From Prevotella sp. (GTDB taxonomy: Bacteria; Bacteroidota; Bacteroidia; Bacteroidales; Bacteroidaceae): 64,000 nt of DNA. A program made the translations under genes and the position numbers. This document shows positions 17,045-26,201 of this stretch, piece after piece; within the stretch, counting starts at the first letter, position 1, and each line of letters starts with the position of its first letter. The notes below the pieces were generated by a model. That model worked only from the letters and a program-made list of their open reading frames with translations. It had not been told where the DNA came from and searched no databases. Where the stretch lies: the NCBI GenBank assembly GCA_016281815.1, contig JAEEJK010000049.1:1-64000 (forward strand), read 5' to 3'.

Positions 17045-17878
17045 TTAAAAGACGTCTGTGATGGTGTTGAAAAAGTCCAGGGATTTCTCCAACTTCTTGA
17101 AGATGTTGCTCTCCATCCTGGATACAACAGCAAATTTCACACCTGGGTTGTTGTTCCAAAGTGTGAGCAGTTCGTCCTTGCCTTTCTTTACCTTGCAGAC
17201 CGAGGTGAGGGCTCCTGCCTTGTCCAGGTGGAGGGTGGCGACACGGTCGCTCACATTGCCATTGACTACGACGAATACATCAAACCACTGGTTGCTGCGG
17301 AGGCCATGGTTCTTGCCTAAGTTGATGTGGACCAGTCCTGCACGATTGGGCTTCTTGGCATCAGGCTCAATCTTTGTAATGAGGCCCACAAGGGCGAATG
17401 CTTCCTCAGCGACTTCGTTGAAATCACTGTCATAGGGAATCTTGTTGCAGGCGCTGGCGAAAGCATCGGCGAAACTTTTCTCCGACTGTGCGTAACCTTT
17501 TTTTGTCGAGCCTTGGGCTATCACTTCGTTCTTTTCTGTATTCTTGATGGCCAAAGCGTAATGGAACTCCAACTTGTAGTATACCTTTCCATTGGTGGAG
17601 TCTCTTTGAGTGAATTTCTTGAGGTTCTGGATGACGGTCAGCAACTTGTTGACACATGCCCTGTCTTCCACAACCTGCACTTTGGGGTTCTCACTTACCT
17701 TCTTTATAAGGGGCGCGCGCATGGCGGCAAATGTCCTCTGCTCATGTTTCTGGTCGCTTGTGACATGGATGGGAGTCACTACGTAAATAGGGTTCTTTTT
17801 CATCGAGAGGTCAATCTGAGCAGTGGCTGACCCAGCGATGAGGCATGCTATAAAAGCAATCAACAATTTAGTTTTCAT
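17045..17878 (-). CDS. Secreted protein of unknown function
   Basis: 277 residues with a clear signal peptide (MKTKLLIAFIACLIAGSATAQ). The family was not recognised. The mature part has an alpha/beta-looking N-terminal half (IYVVTPIHV, VQVVEDRACVNKLLTVIQNL) that loosely recalls the periplasmic CsgG/LpoB-like fold, and a C-terminal part (LGKNHGLRSNQWFDVFVVVNG, then VCKVKKG) that resembles a small beta-barrel. No catalytic motif is visible. It follows the GH9 gene convergently, and the spacer to the next minus-strand gene is repeat-like, so it is probably a single-gene unit. The export prediction is reliable; the function is open. Confidence 0.75.
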   Translation of the reverse strand: MKTKLLIAFIACLIAGSATAQIDLSMKKNPIYVVTPIHVTSDQKHEQRTFAAMRAPLIKKVSENPKVQVVEDRACVNKLLTVIQNLKKFTQRDSTNGKVYYKLEFHYALAIKNTEKNEVIAQGSTKKGYAQSEKSFADAFASACNKIPYDSDFNEVAEEAFALVGLITKIEPDAKKPNRAGLVHINLGKNHGLRSNQWFDVFVVVNGNVSDRVATLHLDKAGALTSVCKVKKGKDELLTLWNNNPGVKFAVVSRMESNIFKKLEKSLDFFNTITDVF

Positions 17879-17920
17879 AGTTGTATTCTTTATTCAAGTT
17901 TCACATTTGCTTAACTTGCA

Positions 17921-18000
17921 AGTAGTTAAGTAGTTATGAAGTTATTGCTTCACTGAGAAGTTAAAGCCATTTCTTTAACTACTTCACTTCTTTAACTACT
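17921..18000. repeat. AAGTAGTTAA-type repeat cluster
   Basis: Several direct and inverted copies of AGTTAAGTAGTTA / TAACTACTTCACTTC occur, able to pair across about 30 bases. A related block (AAATGGCTTAACTACTTAAC and following) lies at 38124-38158, including the GCCATTTC/GAAATGGC segment in inverted form. It fills the gap between two genes. Confidence 0.45.
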
Positions 18001-18026
18001 CTCAACTTGCGGAAGTTGAATATTCT

Positions 18027-19031
18027 TTATTTTACTTCGTTGACTAATTCTTTGCCCTCTTCAAAATCGCGGATGTTCTGGAGTGTCGTGAGCGCGATAT
18101 TGCGGGTGGCTTCACGGGTGAAGAAGGCCTGGTGAGAGGTTACGATGACGTTGGGCATCATGAGCAGAAGGGCCAACTTGTCATCATCGATCATGCGGTC
18201 GGAACGGTCCTCGTAGAAGTAGTCGGCTTCTTCCTCATACACATCCAGCGCTGCCGAACCCACCTGATGTGAGCGAAGCCCGTTGATGAGGTCCTCGGTC
18301 TTGATGAGTTTGCCACGGCCGGTGTTGATGATCATCACGCCAAACTTCATCTTTGTGATGCTGTCGCTGTTGATGATGAATTTCGTCTCCTCCGTCAGCG
18401 GACAGTGCAGTGAGATGATGTCTGAGCCTTCGTATAGTTCGTCGAGGGTCACCATCTTCACCTGATGCTCCTTGGCAAATGCCTCGTCAGGATACAGGTC
18501 ATAGGCCAGTATGTTCATACCGAAACCGCGAAGAATCTTGATCAGTTCCTTGGCGATGCGGCCCATTCCTACGATGCCTGCTGTCTTGCCGTACATGTCG
18601 AAGCCCATCAGACCGCCAAGACGGAAGTTGCCTTCGCGTGTTCGATAGACTGAGCGGTATACCTTGCGGTTGAGGGCAAGCATGAGGGTGACGGCATACT
18701 CGGCCACGGCGTGTGGGGAATAGGCGGGTACGCGGACCACACGCAAACCATGTTTGTGGGCTGCATGGATGTCCACATTGTTGAATCCTGCGCAACGCAG
18801 AGCGATAAGTTTCACACCATTCTCCTTCATCCTTTCTATGACACGCTCATCGCACTCGGCATTGACGAAGATGCACACAATGGTTGCGCCACGGGTCAGG
18901 GATACGGTGTTCATACTGAGCCGTTCCTTGAAATACTGTATCTCATATCCATACTCGCTGTTCACCTTGCCAAAGGTCTCGCGGTCATAACTCTTCGCGT
19001 CAAAAAAAGCAATCTTTGTAGCCATGGTCAT
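18027..19031 (-). CDS. ldhA: D-lactate dehydrogenase (D-2-hydroxyacid dehydrogenase family)
   Basis: 334 residues of the fermentative D-lactate dehydrogenase branch, reducing pyruvate to D-lactate with NADH in the cytoplasm. It shows the NAD-binding loop GIVGMGRIAKE, the catalytic Arg in NTGRGKLI, the Glu-containing ALDVYEEEADYFYED and the catalytic His in VTSHQAFFT; the extended 'YEEE..YF.ED.S' loop resembles E. coli LdhA. The start may be the first ATG or the ATG two codons later (MATKIAFF). Only 9 bases separate it from the stop of the upstream C10 protease gene on the same strand, so co-transcription is possible although the functions are unrelated. Confidence 0.88.
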   Translation of the reverse strand: MTMATKIAFFDAKSYDRETFGKVNSEYGYEIQYFKERLSMNTVSLTRGATIVCIFVNAECDERVIERMKENGVKLIALRCAGFNNVDIHAAHKHGLRVVRVPAYSPHAVAEYAVTLMLALNRKVYRSVYRTREGNFRLGGLMGFDMYGKTAGIVGMGRIAKELIKILRGFGMNILAYDLYPDEAFAKEHQVKMVTLDELYEGSDIISLHCPLTEETKFIINSDSITKMKFGVMIINTGRGKLIKTEDLINGLRSHQVGSAALDVYEEEADYFYEDRSDRMIDDDKLALLLMMPNVIVTSHQAFFTREATRNIALTTLQNIRDFEEGKELVNEVK

Positions 19032-19040
19032 ATTCTGTTT

Positions 19041-22000
19041 TTAGGGGTTTTCTTGATTCTCTTCACCTTCTTGGGTTCCACCTTCTCCTTCTGTGCCCTC
19101 ATTGTCTTCTTCCTCGTTGCCGCCTTCACTGCCTTCTTCTCCTTCTTCTCCTTCTTCGTCACCGAGAACTGCCTTGACGATGGAAACGGCATCGGTGATG
19201 TTGACTTCTCCGTCTTCGTCGAAATCAGCGTTCCGGTAGGAGAAATTTTCTATGTCTTCTTTCAGGACGAAACGAACCACCAGCATGACGTCGGCCACGT
19301 TCACCCGCTGGTCCATATTGGCGTCTCCGGCCAGTCTTGGAAGTTCTGGCTCAGGATTGTCGATGTCGATGGCGAGCAGGGTGGGGATTTCCGTGCTGTC
19401 GCAGGTGAGATATGCCCTGAAAGCATCCACATAGTATCCTTTCTCAGCGTGCCGCAGGCGGTTGCCGTCGAGGGTATAGCAGTTGAGGATGGAGTCTCTG
19501 ACATGGGTGCCCTGAAGCGTGTAGTTGCCTGCTGTCGTCCGATAATCTTGGGAGAGGGTGGGGGCTATGGTGCAGTCTTGTGCCTCAAAACGCAGTGTCT
19601 TGCCTACAAGCAATGTGTCATAAGCCATCAGATAGGGGGTGTGGGCTTCCAAGGCAGTGGCGTACGATGTGGTCACGATGGTGTCTTTCACCCTTGTTAT
19701 CTCCAGGATTCTCAGATGGTTCTCTTCGTTTTCGTCGTCTTGTCTGAGCATGAGACCCTCATCGTCGGCCATGATGGAGGTGGGCTTGAAGGGGAGGGAA
19801 AGCGTGCTCCAGGCCAATGAAGTGCTGTCAGTGAGGTTGCGCGTATAGGTCACATCGCCCGTAAATATCATCTTACGGGGTATCAGATAGTCGTAACCGT
19901 CGGTGAACTTGAGATTCGAACCTTCAAAGATGAGGTCGTCGCCCTCATAAGAACTCCTCACATAGTTGGTTGATTTCAGACCTGTGGGAAGTTTGTTGTT
20001 GAGTATGTAGATGGTATTGGGGTTGCTGTTGGGGGTCACATTGGATACGTAGGCATTGCCGAGGATGATGGCAAGCGCTTCTTCAGGCACTTGGAATTTC
20101 GGGGCGGCAGTCTTTACCTTCAATTCTCCTGTGCGGGTCCAATAGATGGCGCCTTTGGTAAGCCTCAGCATGCCAGTGCTGTCACACGACCATGAGTAAG
20201 TGCCGGTTTGGTGGATGGTGCGGAGGCAGTACTGGCGCAAGGTGTCGCTCATCAGATACTCAAAGGGTATCACGATGCTGTCGCCGGATGCGATGTCAAG
20301 GGTGTCGCTCCAGATTCTGGTGATGTTGTCGAGATCATCGCCTAAGGTGAGTTTGACGACTCCATTGTAACCGGTGCTCCCGTCATTGCGCACGGTGAAA
20401 TGACCCATCACGCGGTCGCCTACGATGGCTTGCCCGTCTTCGCTGAGATTCTCGATGACCACTTGCTTGTGGAGGTTGTCTTTGGCAACTTTCTCATTGG
20501 TGTAAAAATACTGCGTGTCGTAATAGTCTACAGACAGGTAGTACTTGTCTTTCGAAAGATTCAGCGACTGGTCTTCGGGGATGAACAACTCATAGTGGGA
20601 ATGCGACTGTGGATCTGCTGACAGGTTGTCGTGGCAGATTTCTGTAACGACCTTGGTCTTGGTGTTGTATTTCCGCAGGTAAATGGTGCCGAAAAACACC
20701 TCGTCATTATTGTCGAAATCAATGTTGAGGAAGGACTTGTCCATCCATATCGCATTGACGGCAAAATCGGCTTTGGGAACAGGGGTGAGTGTCATCTCGG
20801 TGTCGCTGATGACGACATCGGTGTAGTTCTTGTCTGTGCCGCCCATCGGTTGCCACGGGGCGGAGTTCTTATCCTTGTATATGGCTTTGAGGGTGTAATG
20901 CCCGTTCTCTATCCCTGATAGACTGACGGAGGACAGTTCAAGGTCTTTCTTGCCGTTGGCAGCGAAGGTGCTGGTGTTGGATGTGGGCTTCAGCGTCGTG
21001 ACAAGTGTGTTGTTGTCATCGTAAAGACCATAGCCATGGAAAAAGGCTTTCTGAGTGGAAAGCGTATTGGCGACCGACAGGATGAGGGTAATGCCGGTAA
21101 ATGGTGAGGTGGCGTTGGCACGGGTGTAAATGCGACCGTTCTTCAGACTGGGACGGCTGTACACCCACAGTTCCTCGGCGGGGGCTGTAAAGTCATCGGT
21201 TCCCTCTGCCTTGATGCCTATCAAGGCAGATTGGTTCATGCTTAAGTGGTAGTTCTTCACGTTGGGATTCAGACCTTCTCCCTTGGCATGGGCGGAGGGC
21301 AGACGGTAATAGCCGTCGGCGGCTCCTGCCCATCCCCAATTGATGTGGAAGAAGCCATTTCCGTCGTAACCGTCGCAGATAAATGCATGACCGGCATCGG
21401 TGTTGGTATAGGCAGAATAAAGCACGGGCTGATGATGCTGCAACTCATTCACCAACAGTTGTTCCCAACCTTCCTCATCATACGATTCACGGTATTCGTG
21501 GTGCAGGGTATTGGGATAGCCGAAGTAGTTGGGAAGACCTTCCGGAAGATCGTAAAAGAAAGAACCGGCTCCATTGTCACGGTAGTCCATTTTGACAGTC
21601 TGACCGCAGTACTTCATCAGTTTGGCTACCTCATCGATGGTTTCCTGTGGCGATTCTTCATTCACTTCATCTGTCATCAGTTCCCAATTGAAGGAGGTCG
21701 GGGGAAGTTCTGGCATGTTCAGTTTGTTCGTAGTCGTCACATACGAAGGGATGGAGGTGGTATTGCCATTGGGATAATGGTGATATCTCAATATCTGAGA
21801 CAATGCAGTGGCTACGCAGCCAGTAGGACATTTCACATCGCCGAGGGTGGGACATAACTTGTTGTATGGAGAAGCCTGCCCCCAACGGGAGGTGATGAGT
21901 GGCTCGATGACAGCGGTGGAATGGTTGTTGATGGCTTTCACCCTGGAGGCTCTCTGGACTGCTGTTGTCGGGGTGGATAGTTCCTCGTCGAGTTGGGCGG

Positions 22001-22328
22001 TCCACATGTCCAACCATGCGCGCATGTTGTCGGGCATCTGGGAGGCGTCAAAATCTCCCTGGTCATTGTAGCCGATGAGTTCTTCAGTACTGTCATCTCC
22101 GGAAAGAACGACGAAACCTTTGCCGTGACCCATGTTCACGACATAGAGACTCGGCTCTCCGGAAGTACGGACAGTCTTGTAGGCTATCCTGATGTCTGAG
22201 GGCTCGATTGAAAGTTGTGTTCCCGCTATCAGACGGGCTTTGCTAAGTACCTTCTTGGGTGATATAGGGTTGGCTGCCATGCATAAGCAAAATATACCCA
22301 TGGCTGCCATTAGGAGTATCCTTCTCAT
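19041..22328 (-). CDS. C10 family (streptopain-like) cysteine protease with dockerin-like domain and acidic tail
   Basis: About 1095 residues. Signal peptide (MRRILLMAAMGIFCLCMAA), a Spi-like inhibitory prodomain (SLYVVNMGHGKGFVVLSGDD), then the papain-fold C10 domain with nucleophile Cys in CPTGCVATALSQ and catalytic His in DAGHAFICDGY, followed by FHINWGWAG. Several beta-sandwich regions follow, then a dockerin-like pair (GDANMDQRVNVADVM, ADFDEDGEVNITDA) and a roughly 40-residue tail made almost only of Glu and Gly with Asn and Gln. C10 proteases include streptopain and interpain, which cleave host and matrix proteins. The ATG at 22361 would put 11 polar residues before the signal peptide, so 22328 is preferred. 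A -7-like box (CAAATTTA on the plus strand, 22350-22357) precedes it. Confidence 0.88.
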   Translation of the reverse strand: MRRILLMAAMGIFCLCMAANPISPKKVLSKARLIAGTQLSIEPSDIRIAYKTVRTSGEPSLYVVNMGHGKGFVVLSGDDSTEELIGYNDQGDFDASQMPDNMRAWLDMWTAQLDEELSTPTTAVQRASRVKAINNHSTAVIEPLITSRWGQASPYNKLCPTLGDVKCPTGCVATALSQILRYHHYPNGNTTSIPSYVTTTNKLNMPELPPTSFNWELMTDEVNEESPQETIDEVAKLMKYCGQTVKMDYRDNGAGSFFYDLPEGLPNYFGYPNTLHHEYRESYDEEGWEQLLVNELQHHQPVLYSAYTNTDAGHAFICDGYDGNGFFHINWGWAGAADGYYRLPSAHAKGEGLNPNVKNYHLSMNQSALIGIKAEGTDDFTAPAEELWVYSRPSLKNGRIYTRANATSPFTGITLILSVANTLSTQKAFFHGYGLYDDNNTLVTTLKPTSNTSTFAANGKKDLELSSVSLSGIENGHYTLKAIYKDKNSAPWQPMGGTDKNYTDVVISDTEMTLTPVPKADFAVNAIWMDKSFLNIDFDNNDEVFFGTIYLRKYNTKTKVVTEICHDNLSADPQSHSHYELFIPEDQSLNLSKDKYYLSVDYYDTQYFYTNEKVAKDNLHKQVVIENLSEDGQAIVGDRVMGHFTVRNDGSTGYNGVVKLTLGDDLDNITRIWSDTLDIASGDSIVIPFEYLMSDTLRQYCLRTIHQTGTYSWSCDSTGMLRLTKGAIYWTRTGELKVKTAAPKFQVPEEALAIILGNAYVSNVTPNSNPNTIYILNNKLPTGLKSTNYVRSSYEGDDLIFEGSNLKFTDGYDYLIPRKMIFTGDVTYTRNLTDSTSLAWSTLSLPFKPTSIMADDEGLMLRQDDENEENHLRILEITRVKDTIVTTSYATALEAHTPYLMAYDTLLVGKTLRFEAQDCTIAPTLSQDYRTTAGNYTLQGTHVRDSILNCYTLDGNRLRHAEKGYYVDAFRAYLTCDSTEIPTLLAIDIDNPEPELPRLAGDANMDQRVNVADVMLVVRFVLKEDIENFSYRNADFDEDGEVNITDAVSIVKAVLGDEEGEEGEEGSEGGNEEEDNEGTEGEGGTQEGEENQENP

Positions 22329-22483
22329 CTGCTGTTGTTTAAACGGGTGCAAATTTAGCAAATATTATTCATAATTAACGCCATACGCTTTCATAAAAAT
22401 AATTAAACGCTCTCACTTTGATTACTTTTGCTACTATGATGCGTCTTTTTCATACAAATTCATCAAAAACACAACAATATCTA

Positions 22484-23389
22484 ATGAAGAACAAGAAATA
22501 CAAAGGCGTGGTAGTGCCGATGGTGACTCCTTTCACAGAGCATGGGGATATCGACACGTTGGCAGTAGGCAGAATCATAGAGTTCCTGGCACAAAATGAT
22601 GTGGCTCCTTTGCTCTTGGGAACGACCGGAGAGGGTAACTCCGTGAGCCGGAACGACGGGTTGCTTTTAGTGAAGGAGGTTGTGAAGGCGGCAAAAAGAC
22701 GGATAAAGGTCTATGCCGGACTGACTGGCAACTGCTTCGCTGAGCAAATTGATCAGGCGGAGGCGTACACCAAGGCGGGGGCGGATGTCATTGTGGCCAC
22801 GCTCCCCACATATTATGCGCTGACTCCTATGCAGATGTATCAGTATTATTGTGCCCTGGCGGATGCCATCACCAGTCCGCTCATGCTCTACAATATCAAG
22901 GCGACCACACACATGAGCATCCCCATAGATATGATCGGGTTGATGATAGACCATCCCAATATCGTGGGACTGAAGGATTCGGAGCGCGACCTCATGAGAA
23001 TGAAGGAAATCATCTCGTTTACCCGTGACCGGGAAGACTTTTCTTTCTTCTGCGGATGTGCCGCTCTCTCTGCCGAGACACTGGCACTGGGCGCTGATGG
23101 TATCGTACCGTCGGGGGGCAATTTCATCCCTCATCTCTATGCACAACTCTATCAGGCGGCTGTTAATGGGGAAACGGAGAAGGCTGCTCATCTGCAGCAG
23201 GTGACGGCGGACATCTGCTCGGTCTATCAAAAAGACCGCACGCTTGGCGAAAGCCTTGCTGCCCTCAAAGTGATGATGCAGACACTCGGACTGTGTGACC
23301 CATGGATGCTCATGCCGCTCTCACGACTTTCCAAGGAGGAAGAGGAAATCATTGCCCAAAAAGCAAAAAATCTCGCATCAGCACAATAG
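22484..23389 (+). CDS. Dihydrodipicolinate synthase/N-acetylneuraminate lyase family aldolase
   Basis: 301 residues from MKNKKYKG; earlier in-frame ATGs would add a non-homologous leader. A class I (Schiff-base) aldolase barrel, with GTTGEGNS near the N terminus, the Tyr of LMLYNIK and the Schiff-base Lys in VGLKDSERD. True DapA makes hydroxy-tetrahydrodipicolinate for lysine synthesis, but the family also contains aldolases for 2-keto-3-deoxy sugar acids and sialic acid. The first gene of a cluster with an SSS transporter, a PdxA-like dehydrogenase and a four-carbon acid sugar kinase, it is more likely a catabolic aldolase than the biosynthetic enzyme. The substrate cannot be fixed from sequence. 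Confidence 0.85.
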   Translation: MKNKKYKGVVVPMVTPFTEHGDIDTLAVGRIIEFLAQNDVAPLLLGTTGEGNSVSRNDGLLLVKEVVKAAKRRIKVYAGLTGNCFAEQIDQAEAYTKAGADVIVATLPTYYALTPMQMYQYYCALADAITSPLMLYNIKATTHMSIPIDMIGLMIDHPNIVGLKDSERDLMRMKEIISFTRDREDFSFFCGCAALSAETLALGADGIVPSGGNFIPHLYAQLYQAAVNGETEKAAHLQQVTADICSVYQKDRTLGESLAALKVMMQTLGLCDPWMLMPLSRLSKEEEEIIAQKAKNLASAQ

Positions 23390-23426
23390 TCATATCTCTC
23401 ACCCCTCACCTCTCACCTCCCCATAA

Positions 23427-23460
23427 TTTTCAATCTTCAATCTTCAATTTTCAATCTTAA
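23427..23460. repeat. TTTTCAATCTTCAAT-type simple repeat upstream of the transporter
   Basis: Runs of TCTTCAATTTTCAA lie immediately before the GTG start codon. The reverse complement of the same pattern follows the transporter gene at 25013-25050, so the gene is bracketed by inverted copies. Confidence 0.55.
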
Positions 23461-23462
23461 AA

Positions 23463-25022
23463 GTGCATTCTCTTGATTATATCATCGTCGCTGTGTCCGT
23501 GCTCCTGGCTATAGGCATGGGCATGTATTTCGCACATAGGCAGAAAGACACCAGCACCTATTTCGCAGGAGGTGGACGCATCCCCGCTTGGGCGGTTGGC
23601 ATCTCTATCTTCGCCACGCTCATCTCCAGTGTCACCTTCCTGGCTTATCCGGGTGCCGCCTATGAGGGCAACTGGATCCTGCTTGTTCAGGGACTGATGG
23701 TGCCCATCGTTCTGGTGGCGCTCATCGGAATTATCGTTCCCCTGTTCAGAAGGGTCATCCGACTCTCCACATACGAGTATTTCGAACGGCGTTTCGGACT
23801 CTTCGCCCGACTCTACAGTTCCTTCGCCTTCACCTTGGGGCATTTCTCCAAGGCGGGGACGGTGTTCTTCCTCGTCTCGATGGCCCTTGCCACTTTCCTC
23901 AACATCAATATCTACACTATCGTCATGGTGCTGGGCGTGACCATCATCGTGCTCACATTGTTTGGCGGGATGGAGGCCATCGTTTGGATGGATGTGGTGC
24001 AGGGGGCATTGCTCATAGGTGGAGGAGTCATCTGCGTCGTCTTGCTGCTTTTCCTGCCTGAGGGTGGACCGGCTGAGGCCATGCGCATCGCAGGGGAATA
24101 CAATAAAATTGATTTCGGACCCTATACATGGGATTTCACGGAGTGTACCTTCTACGTCATGGTGTTCAACGGCATCTTCTATGCCTTGCAGAAATATGGC
24201 ACCGACCAGACTATCGTGCAGCGCTACCTGACGGCACGAAGCGACAAGGAGGCCAAAAAGGCGGCTTTCATCGGCGTGCTCATGAGCGTTCCCATCTGGG
24301 CCATGTTCATGTTCATCGGCACACTGCTCTTCGCCTATTACCATTCTGCAGGGGCTCCTCTGCTGCCTGAGGATATCAAGGCGGATGAGGTATTCCCTTA
24401 CTTCATCGCCAACCAGTTGCCGGTGGGGGTCAGAGGACTGATCATCGCGGCTCTTGCTGCGGCTGCCATCTCAAGCCTCGACGCTGACCTCAACTGTCTG
24501 TCGGCCATTGCTGTGCAGGATTATTACGCGCGCTTCCGACCTCATTGCACAGACAAGGACAAACTGCGTTTTGGCAAATGGATGGTGGTTGTGGCAGGAC
24601 TGGCTGCCGTGGGAGTGGCTTGTCTCTATATCTCCTGGGGAGGAGAGGGGGTGCTGGGTGCGCTTTTCTCCCTCTATGCCATTTTCTCGGCGGGCATCGT
24701 GGGCATCTTCCTGCTCGGACTGTTCAGCAGGAGGGCCAACAAACAAGGGCTGTATATAGGCATCGCTGCGGCAGTACTCTTCACGGCTTATGCGGTTCTC
24801 ACCTCCACAAAGGTCGATATCGATGGGGATGGCACAAAAAGCACCTTGTTGGATCTTGGAGAGTGGAACTTCAAGCACCATAAGTTCATGTTGGGTGTCT
24901 ATAGTCACCTCATCGTCTTGGTCGTGGGCTATCTCGCCAGTTTCTTCTTCAAGACTCCCCTCGCCGACAAGAGCCTCACCATCTATCAGTCAATGGAAAA
25001 GATGAAGAAAAATGAAGATTGA
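23463..25022 (+). CDS. Sodium:solute symporter (SSS family)
   Basis: 519 residues starting with GTG (MHSLDYIIVAVSVLLAIGMG), a normal position for the first transmembrane helix of this family. About thirteen hydrophobic helices are visible, with the SSS hallmarks YFAGGGRIPAWAVGISIFATLISSVTF (given here as the span near residues 33-60), a QKYGTDQTIVQRYLTA loop near residue 240 and AALAAAAISSLDADLN near 325. It imports an organic solute with Na+ across the inner membrane. Placed between the aldolase and the PdxA-like gene, it probably brings in the acid sugar or a precursor consumed by the cluster. Confidence 0.88.
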   Translation: MHSLDYIIVAVSVLLAIGMGMYFAHRQKDTSTYFAGGGRIPAWAVGISIFATLISSVTFLAYPGAAYEGNWILLVQGLMVPIVLVALIGIIVPLFRRVIRLSTYEYFERRFGLFARLYSSFAFTLGHFSKAGTVFFLVSMALATFLNINIYTIVMVLGVTIIVLTLFGGMEAIVWMDVVQGALLIGGGVICVVLLLFLPEGGPAEAMRIAGEYNKIDFGPYTWDFTECTFYVMVFNGIFYALQKYGTDQTIVQRYLTARSDKEAKKAAFIGVLMSVPIWAMFMFIGTLLFAYYHSAGAPLLPEDIKADEVFPYFIANQLPVGVRGLIIAALAAAAISSLDADLNCLSAIAVQDYYARFRPHCTDKDKLRFGKWMVVVAGLAAVGVACLYISWGGEGVLGALFSLYAIFSAGIVGIFLLGLFSRRANKQGLYIGIAAAVLFTAYAVLTSTKVDIDGDGTKSTLLDLGEWNFKHHKFMLGVYSHLIVLVVGYLASFFFKTPLADKSLTIYQSMEKMKKNED

Positions 25023-25050
25023 AAATTGAAGATTGAAAATTGAAGATTAA
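25013..25050. repeat. GAAGATTGAAAATT-type simple repeat downstream of the transporter
   Basis: Tandem GAAGATTGAAAATT units include the transporter stop codon. The inverted counterpart lies at 23427-23460. Confidence 0.55.
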
Positions 25051-25107
25051 AAATGAAATTGTAAAAAATCATAATCGTTTTCTCCGTATGAACGCGTTTT
25101 GCGCGTT

Positions 25108-25166
25108 CCCTCTATCCCCTCTATCCCCTCTATCCCCTCAAACCTCAAACCCTCAAAACCCTAAAA
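25108..25166. repeat. Pyrimidine-rich tandem repeats before the pdxA-like gene
   Basis: Three CTCTATCCC units are followed by CAAACCTCAAACCCTCAAAACC. It is a polypyrimidine/A tract with no coding meaning, ending a few bases before the start codon. Confidence 0.45.
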
Positions 25167-25169
25167 AAT

Positions 25170-26201
25170 ATGCTTCCAATACTCGCAATTACCATGGGCG
25201 ACCCCGCCGGCATCGGACCGGAAATCGTGGCAAAGGCGCTCAGCCATCCTGAAACTTATGAGAAATGCAGACCTATTGTCACCGGCGATGCAGAGGTCAT
25301 GCGACGAACGGTTGGATTGCTCGGTCTTAACCTGAAAATAAATGCTGTCAGCACGGTGAAGGATGCTCGTTTCACATGGGGCACCATCGATGTATATGAT
25401 TTGCTGTGTGTCGATGTCAATAGATTGGTCTATGGCCAGGTGTCGGCGCAATGCGGAAATGCGGCTTTTATCTCTGTACGGAAGGCCATCGACCTCGCTA
25501 TGAAGAATGAAGTCGACGGCACAGTGACGGCTCCGCTCAATAAAGAGGCGCTCAACCTGGCCGGGCATCATTATGACGGTCACACGGAGATATACGCCAC
25601 ATTCACTCACACCAAGAAATATGCCATGTTGCTGGCGGATGAGCACCTGAGGGTCATCCACGTGTCAACGCATGTGCCGCTGAGAAAGGCGTGTGACTTG
25701 GTAAAAAAGGCGCGCATCATCGAGGTGACCGAACTCATAGATGATGCCTGCAGGCAGTTCGGCATTCAGAATCCGCGCATTGGCATCGCCGGACTCAACC
25801 CGCATTCGTCGGACAACGGATTGTTCGGCGATGAGGAGGCATTGGAAATCATACCGGCGGTGGAGGAACTCACAATGAGAGGATTCAATGTGGTGGGACC
25901 TGTCCCGCCTGATACGTTGTTTGCCAAGGCCAAGTGCGGACAGTTCGACGGTTGCGTGGCGATGTATCACGACCAGGGGCACATTCCTTTCAAAGTGGTT
26001 GGATTCAACTGGAATGCGGAAACGGGCAAGATGGACAGCGTCAAGGGGGTGAACATCACGCTCGGACTGCCCATCATACGGGTGTCGGTGGACCACGGCA
26101 CCGCTTTCGATGTGGCAGGAAAGGGTATCGCCAGCGAGGATGCCTTGATGGTGTCCATCGATTACGCCACCAAGATGGCCATCAACAGAATGAGGAACTG
26201 A
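25170..26201 (+). CDS. pdxA: PdxA family 4-hydroxythreonine/4-phosphoerythronate-type dehydrogenase
   Basis: 343 residues with ITMGDPAGIGPEI at the N terminus, TAPLNKEAL, the metal-binding His residues in GHTEIYA, AGLNPHSSDNG and YHDQGHIPFK, and the VDHGTAFDVAGKG end. PdxA proper makes a vitamin B6 precursor; the PdxA2 branch oxidises 4-phospho-D-threonate or 4-phospho-D-erythronate to dihydroxyacetone phosphate and CO2 and is found next to a four-carbon acid sugar kinase. That kinase is the very next gene here (TGATG overlap), so the catabolic PdxA2 role is favoured, but a B6 role is not excluded. Confidence 0.88.
   Translation: MLPILAITMGDPAGIGPEIVAKALSHPETYEKCRPIVTGDAEVMRRTVGLLGLNLKINAVSTVKDARFTWGTIDVYDLLCVDVNRLVYGQVSAQCGNAAFISVRKAIDLAMKNEVDGTVTAPLNKEALNLAGHHYDGHTEIYATFTHTKKYAMLLADEHLRVIHVSTHVPLRKACDLVKKARIIEVTELIDDACRQFGIQNPRIGIAGLNPHSSDNGLFGDEEALEIIPAVEELTMRGFNVVGPVPPDTLFAKAKCGQFDGCVAMYHDQGHIPFKVVGFNWNAETGKMDSVKGVNITLGLPIIRVSVDHGTAFDVAGKGIASEDALMVSIDYATKMAINRMRN

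Noticed and set aside
18711..19820. 369-codon plus-strand open frame over ldhA and the C10 protease
   Set aside because: Crosses two real genes on the opposite strand and has no recognisable motifs.
22418..22483. 22-codon upstream extension of the DapA-family protein
   Set aside because: No family similarity; the barrel starts at MKNKKYKG.
25934..26200. 89-codon N-terminal extension of the four-carbon acid kinase
   Set aside because: It is the +1-type shadow of pdxA; the overlapping TGATG start at 26201 explains the kinase.
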